Positions 41,409 through 47,661 of a stretch of DNA of 57,587 nt are shown piece by piece. This stretch comes from a virus. The translations under genes and the position numbers were made by a program. The notes under the pieces were generated by a model, which was given only the letters and a program-made list of their open reading frames with translations, did not search any database and was not told the DNA's origin. Location of the stretch: the IMG/VR virus record IMGVR_UViG_3300020472_000029, positions 1 to 57,587 of that record; one strand, 5' to 3'. The stretch's first letter is position 1, and every line of letters begins with the position of its first letter.

Positions 41409-42086
41409 TTAACCTCCAACGGTATCTATTTGAGTTAGATTATCAGAAATAGAATTCCAATCATCTTGGAATAACTGCAAACCCTTCTCTGTAAGAATAT
41501 GATTATACATCTTATCAAAGATTGTTGCAGGCATTGTTACAACTTCCGCTCCAACCCTAAAGGTATCGGAAACACTCCTAACGTCCCTCACAGAGGCACC
41601 CAGAATGTTGGTTCTAACAAGGTGTTCTTTGTATATATCAGAGATGCTCTTTACTAAATCTAACCCACTAAATGAATTGTCATCCACCCTACCTAAGAAT
41701 GGTGAAACGTAGGTGGCATCTGCCTTTGCCGCAAGAATTGCCTGTGCTGCAGAGAATACTAAAGTTACATTAGTAGTAAATCCCTCCCCAACAAGAGCCT
41801 TACAAGCTTTAAGTCCTTCGACTGTACAAGGAACCTTAATGGTTACATTAGACATTTCCTTGAATACTTGTGCCTGATCAATCATATCAGGAGCCGTATC
41901 TGCGACTACCTCAGCAGAAATAGACTCAAAATGTGGAAACTGATTAGATATCTCTCTAACCACCTCCACTGGATCTCCACCACTTTTACGTATAAGTGTG
42001 GGGTTTGTTGTCACACCATCAATAAGACCCGTAGAGTCACGTTTGGTGATCTCTTCGATGTTGGCAGTGTCCAAAAAGATTTTCAT
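41409..42086 (-). CDS. talC: Transaldolase TalC
   Basis: A 225-residue protein of the short TalC/MipB class. FLDTANIEEI, GVTTNPTLI, the Schiff-base Lys84 in VTIKVPCT, TNVTLVFSAAQAILAA, YVSPFLGRVDD and GASVRDV are all present. It moves a three-carbon unit between sugar phosphates in the pentose phosphate pathway. Cyanophages use TalC to favour NADPH and ribose-5-phosphate production over carbon fixation. In this window it can be linked to the glycogen phosphorylase at 54387, both acting on host carbon stores. Confidence 0.97.
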   Translation of the reverse strand: MKIFLDTANIEEITKRDSTGLIDGVTTNPTLIRKSGGDPVEVVREISNQFPHFESISAEVVADTAPDMIDQAQVFKEMSNVTIKVPCTVEGLKACKALVGEGFTTNVTLVFSAAQAILAAKADATYVSPFLGRVDDNSFSGLDLVKSISDIYKEHLVRTNILGASVRDVRSVSDTFRVGAEVVTMPATIFDKMYNHILTEKGLQLFQDDWNSISDNLTQIDTVGG

Positions 42087-42088
42087 AA

Positions 42089-42244
42089 TTAATCTGGTTT
42101 CTTGATTTTTTTGTTTTGTCTTTTAATCAACTTTGCGTATTTTACATCCGAATCCGTCCAAAGTTGTGGATTCTTCTTTGCCTGTTTAATCAACCTCTTT
42201 GCGGTCTTCCGCAAATCTTTCCTCTGTAACTCGTCCTGTGCCAA
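42089..42244 (-). CDS. Small basic protein with TTG start
   Basis: An open frame of 51 codons ending two bases before talC. The sequence is basic and helical (LRKTAKRLIKQAKKNPQLW, then DVKYAKLIKRQNKK). No ATG is available; TTG at 42244 is the likeliest start, with an in-frame stop four codons further up than 42256. It overlaps the upstream small ORF by 59 bases. The composition resembles small basic cyanophage proteins I recall, so I keep it with reserve. Confidence 0.4.
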   Translation of the reverse strand: MAQDELQRKDLRKTAKRLIKQAKKNPQLWTDSDVKYAKLIKRQNKKIKKPD

Positions 42245-42371
42245 ATTTTCTTTCCCTTTGATGTGCTTTAATATTTAACATTTCATTTAATTGAAATGAC
42301 ATCCTAGGGATTTCAGGCATGGAGTTCCTAAGTTTCTGGACTACAAGAAGTTGTCTTTCTAGTCTAGACAT
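42186..42371 (-). CDS. Small basic helical protein
   Basis: A 61-residue protein (MSRLERQLLVVQKLRNSMP, then FQLNEMLNIKAHQRERKF) that overlaps the upstream gene by eight bases. The C-terminal third shares its DNA with the TTG-started ORF in another frame. Function unknown. Confidence 0.45.
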   Translation of the reverse strand: MSRLERQLLVVQKLRNSMPEIPRMSFQLNEMLNIKAHQRERKFGTGRVTEERFAEDRKEVD

Positions 42372-42567
42372 TTGATCTCCTTAATGTATGTAAATACCTC
42401 AAAACATCTTCTCTTACTTCCATCAACTCATTATAACACTTTTGGTTATGAGCACAAGCACGAAGTTTATTATCAGGTTTATGAACTGATTCGATAAAGA
42501 TATCAAGTCCCCGATTATACTTCTCTGATTTAGTTTCCGTATCTACATCTATAGAGTTTTGATCCAT
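42364..42567 (-). CDS. Small hypothetical protein
   Basis: A 67-residue protein with two cysteines close together (LRACAHNQKCYNEL) and a helical end (REDVLRYLHTLRR). Spacing of one base to the gene upstream and an eight-base overlap downstream place it in the operon. Function unknown. Confidence 0.55.
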   Translation of the reverse strand: MDQNSIDVDTETKSEKYNRGLDIFIESVHKPDNKLRACAHNQKCYNELMEVREDVLRYLHTLRRSNV

Positions 42568-42568
42568 T

Positions 42569-42838
42569 TTAATTATCGAATTTGTTTGTACCAGTGACCA
42601 TTTTGATCTTTTCGATCTCCATCCACTGATTTTCGACTTCTCCTGCTATATACATGACCTTCTGATCCGTAATATCCCTCTGTTCCAACAAATAAGCTAT
42701 AGTGTCGGCTAGGGATTGTCTATTACCCTCACCATCTTTAAGATAGATTGAGTAAGTACTACGAAATTTCCTAACTAGATGTATTCTTAATACAACATAT
42801 AGTATTAAGTTACTAATTAGGATCAATAAGAAAGTCAT
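42569..42838 (-). CDS. Small single-pass membrane protein
   Basis: An 89-residue protein with an N-terminal hydrophobic helix (FLLILISNLILYVVLRIHLV) followed by a soluble, mostly helical domain. The start overlaps the heme oxygenase stop by four bases (ATGA). No family recognised. Confidence 0.55.
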   Translation of the reverse strand: MTFLLILISNLILYVVLRIHLVRKFRSTYSIYLKDGEGNRQSLADTIAYLLEQRDITDQKVMYIAGEVENQWMEIEKIKMVTGTNKFDN

Positions 42839-43557
42839 CTATATCTCTCTGATACAGTCATTTCCCTAACAAAATCCCTAAAAAAACTTTTAAGAATTAG
42901 GAAAAGACCTTTCGCTGCATTACCTTGAATCTCATCAAACAAATACATGTTCAACCTAAAAGCAAAGTTAGCTTCGGTAACAATAGCATTTGCCTGTGAC
43001 TCATCAATTGGTAAATTATCTAGAGCAGAACGATACTTGGTCTTAAAAGATTTCTTGTCTGAGATAGTTGGAAACTCATAAAAGTCCAATCCACCATCAT
43101 CAAGAACTAAAGCCCTTTCTGCAATGCCCTTAAGAATCTGACCGCCAGATAGATCTCCAAGATACCTAGTGTAATGATGACCCACAAGAAGATATGGTGT
43201 ATCATGTGCTACTTCTTTGATTCGATTAACATAGTTCTGAGTAGCCTCAGAAGGATAAATGTTATCTCTCCAATCAGAGCCCCAAAAATACTCACAATCT
43301 TTAACAAGTGCATCATGACGTTTTAAGTCCTCAAATGCAAGAGGTCCTATTGTTGGATCCTCTTCCTTTAACCTATCAATCTCAGTTTCTAACGCATGAT
43401 ATACGAAATAGAAATTTGCAATTAATTGACGGTAACTATCTTTATCAAGAACACCTTTAAGAAAACCCTTAACAAATTTAGTGTTTTCAGCTGCGCTATG
43501 TGATTCTTTAGTACCGTCTTTTAATCTTTTTGCAAAATCAGTTACTGCCATATCCAT
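42835..43557 (-). CDS. ho1: Heme oxygenase Ho1
   Basis: A 240-residue protein with the heme oxygenase hallmark: proximal His20 in TKESHSAAE, the distal-helix signature HHYTRYLGDLSGGQ, and the helical C terminus NMYLFDEIQ. It opens heme to biliverdin IX-alpha, iron and CO with ferredoxin as electron donor, the first step to phycobilins. Cyanophages often pair it with pebS or pcyA; neither is in this window. An in-frame ATG two codons downstream is an alternative start. Confidence 0.95.
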   Translation of the reverse strand: MDMAVTDFAKRLKDGTKESHSAAENTKFVKGFLKGVLDKDSYRQLIANFYFVYHALETEIDRLKEEDPTIGPLAFEDLKRHDALVKDCEYFWGSDWRDNIYPSEATQNYVNRIKEVAHDTPYLLVGHHYTRYLGDLSGGQILKGIAERALVLDDGGLDFYEFPTISDKKSFKTKYRSALDNLPIDESQANAIVTEANFAFRLNMYLFDEIQGNAAKGLFLILKSFFRDFVREMTVSERYR

Positions 43558-43572
43558 TAAGGAGTAATGTTG

Positions 43573-43815
43573 TTATTGTACATCAGAATCATTGGTTTGT
43601 AAAGCTGGGAAAAAGTGATATTCATTATCCCACCTCAATCCTGAGTTGTTTAATTCGTGTTTCGTAACATTCTCATCCTTCCAATTCTCTAAGGTTTCAA
43701 GAATGTCTGTTAGTTTATGTAATTTTTTTGTTGTGTCATCATTGGATGAATACCCAAGTGCTTTCCGTAAATGCTTCTGGGCTTCATCAAGATGAAATTT
43801 TGATACTGTGTTCAT
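43573..43815 (-). CDS. Small hypothetical protein
   Basis: An 80-residue protein, helical in its first half (FHLDEAQKHLRKALGYSS, KKLHKLTDILETLENW). It overlaps the peptide deformylase gene by 29 bases. Function unknown. Confidence 0.5.
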   Translation of the reverse strand: MNTVSKFHLDEAQKHLRKALGYSSNDDTTKKLHKLTDILETLENWKDENVTKHELNNSGLRWDNEYHFFPALQTNDSDVQ

Positions 43816-44254
43816 ATTCTTCTAAGTAATCTACAAATAGAATGCCATCCAAATGATCAATCTCATGTTGAACTACCCTTGCAGGTAGATCTTTAAGTTT
43901 CCAATGTTTGAACTTTCCAGATCTGTCTTGAAATTTAACTCTGATCTCTTTGGGTCTTGAAACTTCCCCATGTTCATCAGGAACACTCAAACAAGCTTCA
44001 TCAAATAGACACTCCTCTTTACTCTTCCAAGTTATCCTTGGATTAATCATCATATAAGCTTCTCCTTCCTGATCAATAGTGATAACTCTTTTGTTAATCC
44101 CTATTTGTGGAGCAGCTAAACCAATGCCTTCATATTTATACATGGCATCGGACATTTTATCATATAATTGGTTAATAGTATCGTCCACTACAGGAATCTC
44201 AGTAGATACTACTCTAAGAACTTCATCTCCTATTGTTCTAATTTCATCTGTCAT
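43787..44254 (-). CDS. def: Peptide deformylase
   Basis: A 155-residue protein with the three metal-site motifs: GIGLAAPQIG, EACLSVP (Ala in place of the usual Gly, as in several phage and organelle enzymes) and QHEIDHLDG. It removes the formyl group from new proteins. It is shorter at the C terminus than bacterial enzymes (about 170 residues), typical of cyanophage deformylases, which are thought to help mature D1 and other photosystem proteins. Coupled by four-base overlap to the upstream membrane protein gene. Confidence 0.97.
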   Translation of the reverse strand: MTDEIRTIGDEVLRVVSTEIPVVDDTINQLYDKMSDAMYKYEGIGLAAPQIGINKRVITIDQEGEAYMMINPRITWKSKEECLFDEACLSVPDEHGEVSRPKEIRVKFQDRSGKFKHWKLKDLPARVVQHEIDHLDGILFVDYLEEYEHSIKISS

Positions 44255-44586
44255 CTTCTACCTATAACTACATCCCCATCATCATCATCTTCTTCTTCAT
44301 CATCCCAAGGATCTTCTACTTGACCGCTATCCATACGATCTTGTAGAGACTTATATAATGGATCTTGTGGTTCTTCTGGTCGTCTATTAAAATTAACAAC
44401 TAAAAGTTCATCACCAGACTTAACCTCTGCCATTTCTGGATGGGGTGGTCTAGTAACAGTTCTAGTCTTCTCCTCAGTCAATACTTTATTAAGATGAGCA
44501 TCATCAGCTGCTATCCACCCTTTAGACATCAACCTTACCGCAAATACAAATAGTATTACCCAAGTTAATATAAAAATTACCGTCAT
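44251..44586 (-). CDS. Small membrane protein with acidic tail
   Basis: A 111-residue protein with an N-terminal transmembrane helix (VIFILTWVILFVFAVRLM) and a long soluble tail ending in EDPWDDEEEDDDDGD. Its ATG overlaps the stop of a 36-residue membrane ORF (ATGA). Function unknown. Confidence 0.6.
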   Translation of the reverse strand: MTVIFILTWVILFVFAVRLMSKGWIAADDAHLNKVLTEEKTRTVTRPPHPEMAEVKSGDELLVVNFNRRPEEPQDPLYKSLQDRMDSGQVEDPWDDEEEDDDDGDVVIGRR

Positions 44587-44693
44587 TCTTCATCCTCTGC
44601 TGGATGGTTGAAAATATACAACCACGTAAAAAATAATATAATAATTAATGCAAATCTAATTGAACTTGGTGATGTGTCTATAGTTCCTACCAT
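44583..44693 (-). CDS. Tiny membrane protein
   Basis: A 36-residue ORF with one hydrophobic helix (FALIIILFFTWLYIF) and an acidic end. It shares bases with the genes on both sides (ATGA downstream, seven bases upstream), the pattern of a real coupled gene. Function unknown. Confidence 0.55.
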   Translation of the reverse strand: MVGTIDTSPSSIRFALIIILFFTWLYIFNHPAEDEE

Positions 44694-45040
44694 CTGCCTG
44701 GTATGTACCTTTGTGCTTTCTGTGCTGTATCCTGCACTATTGGCATAATATCATTCGATACTCTTTCTTCTACAATATCTACAATATCATCAACTACACT
44801 GACATCTAAGTCCATGAATGGTGGAATTATTCCCAAGATTCTTAACAAACCATCAACAAATAATGCAAGACATGTAAAACCAAGGATCATACTGATGATT
44901 GTAGCGTCTCTATTATGTTTACGCATAGACGCTTCATCTATTGCCCTTGCTTCCGCAAGAGCATCAGCTACCATCTTATCAACCTCTTTCTTTGTATAGA
45001 AGTCTCCTACAATAGGAATATCATGTATGTCTGGGCTCAT
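44687..45040 (-). CDS. Membrane protein, function unknown
   Basis: About 117 residues from the ATG at 45040. A charged N-terminal helix (YTKKEVDKMVADALAEARAI), a transmembrane helix (ISMILGFTCLALFVDGLL) and an amphipathic C-terminal helix are visible. TTG codons at 45055 and 45067 lie near a GGGAGGG stretch and could also start translation. CTAAATAAA just before the ATG is too close to act as a promoter for it. Confidence 0.5.
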   Translation of the reverse strand: MSPDIHDIPIVGDFYTKKEVDKMVADALAEARAIDEASMRKHNRDATIISMILGFTCLALFVDGLLRILGIIPPFMDLDVSVVDDIVDIVEERVSNDIMPIVQDTAQKAQRYIPGRW

Positions 45041-45063
45041 AGTTTTATTTAGCAATCCCTCCC

Positions 45064-45258
45064 TCAATATCTAGAAGGAATCTTATCATAATCTTGAGTA
45101 GGATCTGTATCTTCTGATATATTATCCACTAAACCCTCTTTCTTAAGCTTTTTGTAATTATAACATCCTTCAAATGAGGGTTTAATCTTTGCAGGAGGTA
45201 GGCCACCTTGTTCTAAGACTTCATCCAAGAACATCTGGGCTCTTTCATCTTCGGTCAT
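45064..45258 (-). CDS. Small hypothetical protein
   Basis: A 64-residue protein (MTEDERAQMFLDEVLEQGG, LPPAKIKPSFEGCYNYKKLK) that starts in an ATGA overlap with a 29-residue membrane ORF. Similar small proteins are common in cyanophage early regions. Function unknown. Confidence 0.55.
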   Translation of the reverse strand: MTEDERAQMFLDEVLEQGGLPPAKIKPSFEGCYNYKKLKKEGLVDNISEDTDPTQDYDKIPSRY

Positions 45259-45344
45259 ATGTTAAAACGGGAATTGGGGTCATACTTAATTATAACCCAA
45301 GCAGAATAGACTGCCAGTGCGGCAGGAATTAATAGAAAAGGCAT
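45255..45344 (-). CDS. Tiny membrane protein
   Basis: A 29-residue ORF: one hydrophobic helix (MPFLLIPAALAVYSAWVII) and a short polar end. Its stop overlaps the next ATG. It lies about 14 bases downstream of the predicted start site of the sigma70 promoter at 45365, so it would be the first gene of that transcript. It recalls single-helix photosystem subunits in size only. Confidence 0.5.
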   Translation of the reverse strand: MPFLLIPAALAVYSAWVIIKYDPNSRFNI

Positions 45345-45354
45345 GATTTTAAAA

Positions 45355-45510
45355 TTACGATTTTACTATACCACCCTTTGATCGTTCTGTCAAGGGAAGG
45401 CCTAACGTTTTGTATTCTAGTAACTGTTTCAAAAAAAGAATCTCTTCCTTAAGTTTTTGATTCTCTTTCTCTAAAAAGTCACAATGTTCTTGGTAAATGA
45501 TTATACTCAT
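45355..45510 (-). CDS. Small coiled-coil protein
   Basis: A 51-residue ORF with a leucine-zipper-like run (CDFLEKENQKLKEEI, then LFLKQLLEY). It starts six bases after a terminator hairpin, and its last codons contain a consensus promoter for downstream genes. Transcription into it may depend on readthrough. Function unknown. Confidence 0.5.
   Translation of the reverse strand: MSIIIYQEHCDFLEKENQKLKEEILFLKQLLEYKTLGLPLTERSKGGIVKS
45365..45394 (-). promoter_or_regulatory. Sigma70-type early promoter
   Basis: TTGACA (45394-45389) and TATAGT (45370-45365) are spaced by 17 bases on the minus strand. Transcription would begin near 45358 and run through the tiny membrane ORF, deformylase, ho1 and talC towards phoH. 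The promoter lies inside the 3' end of the 51-residue ORF. Confidence 0.75.
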
Positions 45511-45516
45511 AGAATT

Positions 45517-45542
45517 AAAAAACCCCGATTTTTGGTCGGGGT
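45517..45542 (-). terminator. Rho-independent terminator
   Basis: CCCCGA/TCGGGG stem (45541-45536 and 45528-45523) with a seven-base loop, followed leftward by six T. It would end transcripts from the Cys-containing small gene at 45581 just ahead of the next promoter. Confidence 0.85.
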
Positions 45543-45580
45543 CTAATTTTTAAACAGACGGGTTTACTATTAGGTTTTCT

Positions 45581-45757
45581 TTATCGTAAGATATCGCTAC
45601 ACACTCTTCGACATTGATTCGCATTATCGTCACATTCAATTAGACAGTCAAAGTATTCATCCATTGCCTGGTCAGTGTCACTAAAAGTTAGTGAGTCTAG
45701 ACTATCTTCGTGATGGATCCATTCTGCCATTTGATTATGTGACATTAGGTTACGCAT
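45581..45757 (-). CDS. Small four-cysteine protein
   Basis: A 58-residue acidic ORF (MAEWIHHEDSLDSLTFSDTD, then FDCLIECDDNANQCRRVCSD). The cysteine pattern C-x3-C-x7-C-x3-C suggests two helices joined by disulfides or a metal. GGAGGA lies seven bases before the ATG, the best ribosome binding site in this area. Followed by a terminator 40 bases downstream. Function unknown. Confidence 0.65.
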   Translation of the reverse strand: MRNLMSHNQMAEWIHHEDSLDSLTFSDTDQAMDEYFDCLIECDDNANQCRRVCSDILR

Positions 45758-45833
45758 AAACTACTCCTCCATAAACAACAATTTTGACCATAATGTAGAT
45801 GGTTTTAGAGCATCTGTTCTCCGTTATTCTACC

Positions 45834-45842
45834 ATTATTTAG
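45834..45842 (-). promoter_or_regulatory. Putative late promoter -10 element
   Basis: CTAAATAAT on the minus strand about 77 bases ahead of the four-cysteine gene. The 140-base gap here has no other gene; a 12-codon frame starting ATGGTCAAAATT precedes the ribosome binding site but has no independent support. Confidence 0.35.
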
Positions 45843-45898
45843 TCAGGAAATCCTCAAAATCGACATCTTCTAAACAATTCTTAAAGGCGTAATTCTAC

Positions 45899-46369
45899 TT
45901 AGACGGTATACCCTGCACCTACTTTAGCTGGTGGTTCTAGATTAACCGTACCATAAAGTGGCTGATGAGCATGTTCAAGTAGATGATCTACTTTACGATT
46001 AAGATCGTCCAGTTTAGCAAGAACTTCTGTTAGATCACACTCGCAAGAAGTAGTTGGTACTGTATAAGTAGTTCCCATAGTATCTACATTATAATCAACT
46101 GCACTTGCATAGTAAGCAGGATCATCATAAGCTGTATTACCAGCTCCAGTAGTTACTGTATAGGAAGCAGTACTTCCAGCAGAAATATTTTCTGTACCAT
46201 CATAATCGAATGATGAGGTTCCTACTGAAACATCTCCAGAATGAGTAATTCTTGGATCAGATGCTGGATCATAATCATTTGATGAAGTACCTACTGATAC
46301 ACGGTCTTCAGGTTTAATATAGGCTCCAGTTTCTGGATCATGAGATCCATCGTTATATGAATTTGTCAT
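45899..46369 (-). CDS. Hypothetical protein with short internal repeats
   Basis: A 156-residue acidic protein. VSVGTSSNDYDPASD and VSVGTSSFDYDGTEN are two copies of one motif, followed by Thr/Tyr/Gly-rich sequence, then a helical stretch with Cys (CECDLTEVLAKLDDLNRKVD). It overlaps a 48-residue membrane ORF by four bases. No family recognised. Confidence 0.6.
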   Translation of the reverse strand: MTNSYNDGSHDPETGAYIKPEDRVSVGTSSNDYDPASDPRITHSGDVSVGTSSFDYDGTENISAGSTASYTVTTGAGNTAYDDPAYYASAVDYNVDTMGTTYTVPTTSCECDLTEVLAKLDDLNRKVDHLLEHAHQPLYGTVNLEPPAKVGAGYTV

Positions 46370-46512
46370 TTTTCTATTGGTTTGGGTATATCATTATTTA
46401 CCATAGATTCTACCACAGGTGTTACGTTAGGTAAAGGTTCGCCTGTAAGTATTGCAACAGGAGCAGCAGCAACCACTACTGCCACTGCCGTAAATGCCAA
46501 TCCTGCTTCCAT
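46366..46512 (-). CDS. Tiny membrane protein
   Basis: A 48-residue ORF with an Ala/Val-rich hydrophobic helix (GLAFTAVAVVVAAAPVAIL) and a polar tail ending PKPIEK. Its stop shares bases with the next ATG (ATGA). The helix could be a signal anchor. Function unknown. Confidence 0.55.
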   Translation of the reverse strand: MEAGLAFTAVAVVVAAAPVAILTGEPLPNVTPVVESMVNNDIPKPIEK

Positions 46513-46526
46513 TAATTGTAACAGTT

Positions 46527-46715
46527 CTACCAATCTTCTTCCTCCTGTTCTCTCATTTCTATGTATTCTTTATTTTGTCTACATATTCCATGAACATCCA
46601 TTTCCTGATGGAGATGAGCCATAGTATGCAGACCTTCAATCATTAAAAGAACTCCTAGTACCATTACTGGTAACATCCATAGTGGATGACCCAAAATTTC
46701 TCCTGCTGGTTTCAT
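46527..46715 (-). CDS. Small membrane protein
   Basis: A 62-residue protein from the ATG at 46715 with one hydrophobic helix (LWMLPVMVLGVLLMIEGLH) and a charged end with His, Met and Cys. The frame is open further up but that part is terminator DNA. A TATAAT-like sequence lies a few bases before the ATG. Function unknown. Confidence 0.55.
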   Translation of the reverse strand: MKPAGEILGHPLWMLPVMVLGVLLMIEGLHTMAHLHQEMDVHGICRQNKEYIEMREQEEEDW

Positions 46716-46728
46716 AGTATTATACCAC

Positions 46729-46755
46729 AAAAAAGGAGGGGTTGAAACCCCTCCT
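46729..46755 (-). terminator. Rho-independent terminator
   Basis: A perfect ten-base stem AGGAGGGGTT/AACCCCTCCT with a two-base centre (46734-46755), followed leftward by a T-rich run. It lies 26 bases downstream of the DUF4278-like gene and separates it from the membrane protein gene. Confidence 0.9.
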
Positions 46756-46780
46756 CTAGTTATGCAAGATTCATATAAAC

Positions 46781-46903
46781 CTAAGCATTGCAAAGTTCTT
46801 TAACGAACTTGGTTCCACGATAAGTCAATTCTGACTTAGTGCAGACTTCTTGCTTACGCTTGTCGGTGTCGTACTTAACACCTCTGTATGTGACTTGTGC
46901 CAT
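46781..46903 (-). CDS. DUF4278-like small protein
   Basis: A 40-residue ORF with MAQVTYRGVKYDTD and a second LTYRGTKF near the end, the YRG motif of the cyanobacterial DUF4278 family. AGGAG lies eight bases before the ATG and a strong terminator follows. The family has no firm function. Presence in a phage suggests acquisition from a host. Confidence 0.65.
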   Translation of the reverse strand: MAQVTYRGVKYDTDKRKQEVCTKSELTYRGTKFVKELCNA

Positions 46904-46945
46904 TGGATTAACTCCTAAAGTAGTTGGGTTTTTAGGTCCGTTCCT

Positions 46946-47113
46946 TTAGTCGGCTTTTGCGTCCCAACATCCTTCCGTTTCGTCTTTAACGATCTGAACC
47001 ATTTCAGCTCGCACTTCTTCCTCGATTTTATATTCCCTCATCTTATCGACGAGTTCATAACCTTCAGAACAAGTTAGAGAAGCAGCTATAAGAATGGATT
47101 GCAAATGAATCAT
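46946..47113 (-). CDS. Small protein with signal-like N terminus
   Basis: A 55-residue ORF whose start (MIHLQSILIAASLTCSEGY) looks like a short signal peptide with a Cys, followed by an acidic helical part. It is preceded by a structured leader (47114-47230) and its 3' end contains a diverged copy of part of that leader. Function unknown. Confidence 0.5.
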   Translation of the reverse strand: MIHLQSILIAASLTCSEGYELVDKMREYKIEEEVRAEMVQIVKDETEGCWDAKAD

Positions 47114-47119
47114 GGGATG

Positions 47120-47180
47120 AACGTATCCGTTCCGAGTCGGCTTACTTGCGGTCCCTTATGGGACTGAACGATATGTGCAT
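47120..47180 (-). promoter_or_regulatory. Structured 5' leader with uORF and hairpin
   Basis: Upstream of the 55-residue gene lies a 12-codon frame (47180-47142, peptide MHISFSPIRDRK) that contains a perfect GTCCC-ATAA-GGGAC hairpin (47164-47151), followed by AAGCCGACT and GGAACGGA (47143-47126). The latter elements recur at 46956-46937. A weak extended -10 (TATAGAAT) lies further up at about 47195-47203. The arrangement suggests translational or transcriptional control, without direct proof. Confidence 0.4.
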
Positions 47181-47232
47181 ATTAACACACCTATTCTATA
47201 TATGCAAGTATATGTGTTCGATTTGATACAAT

Positions 47233-47637
47233 TTAAGAATGTTTTAACTTTTTGTATATGAAGTTGTTACGAGTCAGTATGACTCCAGCTCTGTCTTCAT
47301 AATTGGGTTTATTCGGTTTTTGCCACTTTAGTATGCGTTCCTCTTTAAAAGGATCATAAAAATCTTGTCTTTGATACCACTCTTGCCACTCTTCATGAGA
47401 TTTATCTCTATTGCATAAAAAACAGGCACAAACGAGATTGGTAATCTCATTAGTACCTCCAGAGTATCTTGGAACTAAGTGATCAAGAGTTAAACTTTCT
47501 CTTGACCCACAGTAAGCGCATTTATTATCAAATGATTCCTTAATGGATAATTTCCATATTTTCTTAGCTTCGCCAGGTGAACAGGTGTGAAGATTAAACA
47601 AATAATCATCAGGGGAACTAAAAATCTGCAAAAGCAA
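47233..47637 (-). CDS. HNH endonuclease
   Basis: A 134-residue protein with a typical HNH core: NKCAYCGSRESLTLDHLVPR, then GGTNEITNLVCACFLCNRDK. The two CxxC pairs bind zinc and the DH...N...N residues form the nuclease site. There is no ATG in the frame; TTG at 47637 or 47631 with AGGA just before it is the likely start. The gene stands alone in the intergenic space after the carbamoyltransferase gene, so it may be a free-standing homing endonuclease. Confidence 0.8.
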   Translation of the reverse strand: MLLQIFSSPDDYLFNLHTCSPGEAKKIWKLSIKESFDNKCAYCGSRESLTLDHLVPRYSGGTNEITNLVCACFLCNRDKSHEEWQEWYQRQDFYDPFKEERILKWQKPNKPNYEDRAGVILTRNNFIYKKLKHS

Positions 47638-47652
47638 TCCTAGTAACTCGCT

Positions 47653-47661
47653 GTTATTTAG
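47653..47661 (-). promoter_or_regulatory. Putative late promoter -10 element
   Basis: CTAAATAAC on the minus strand spans the stop codon of the carbamoyltransferase gene and lies about 16 bases before the HNH start. It could drive the HNH gene with a very short leader, or be coincidental. Confidence 0.35.

Noticed and set aside
45843-45898. Open stretch on the minus strand encoding FKNCLEDVDFEDFLTK after the gene at 45899-46369
   Set aside because: It looks protein-like but is preceded directly by a stop and has no start codon; perhaps a remnant, not annotated.
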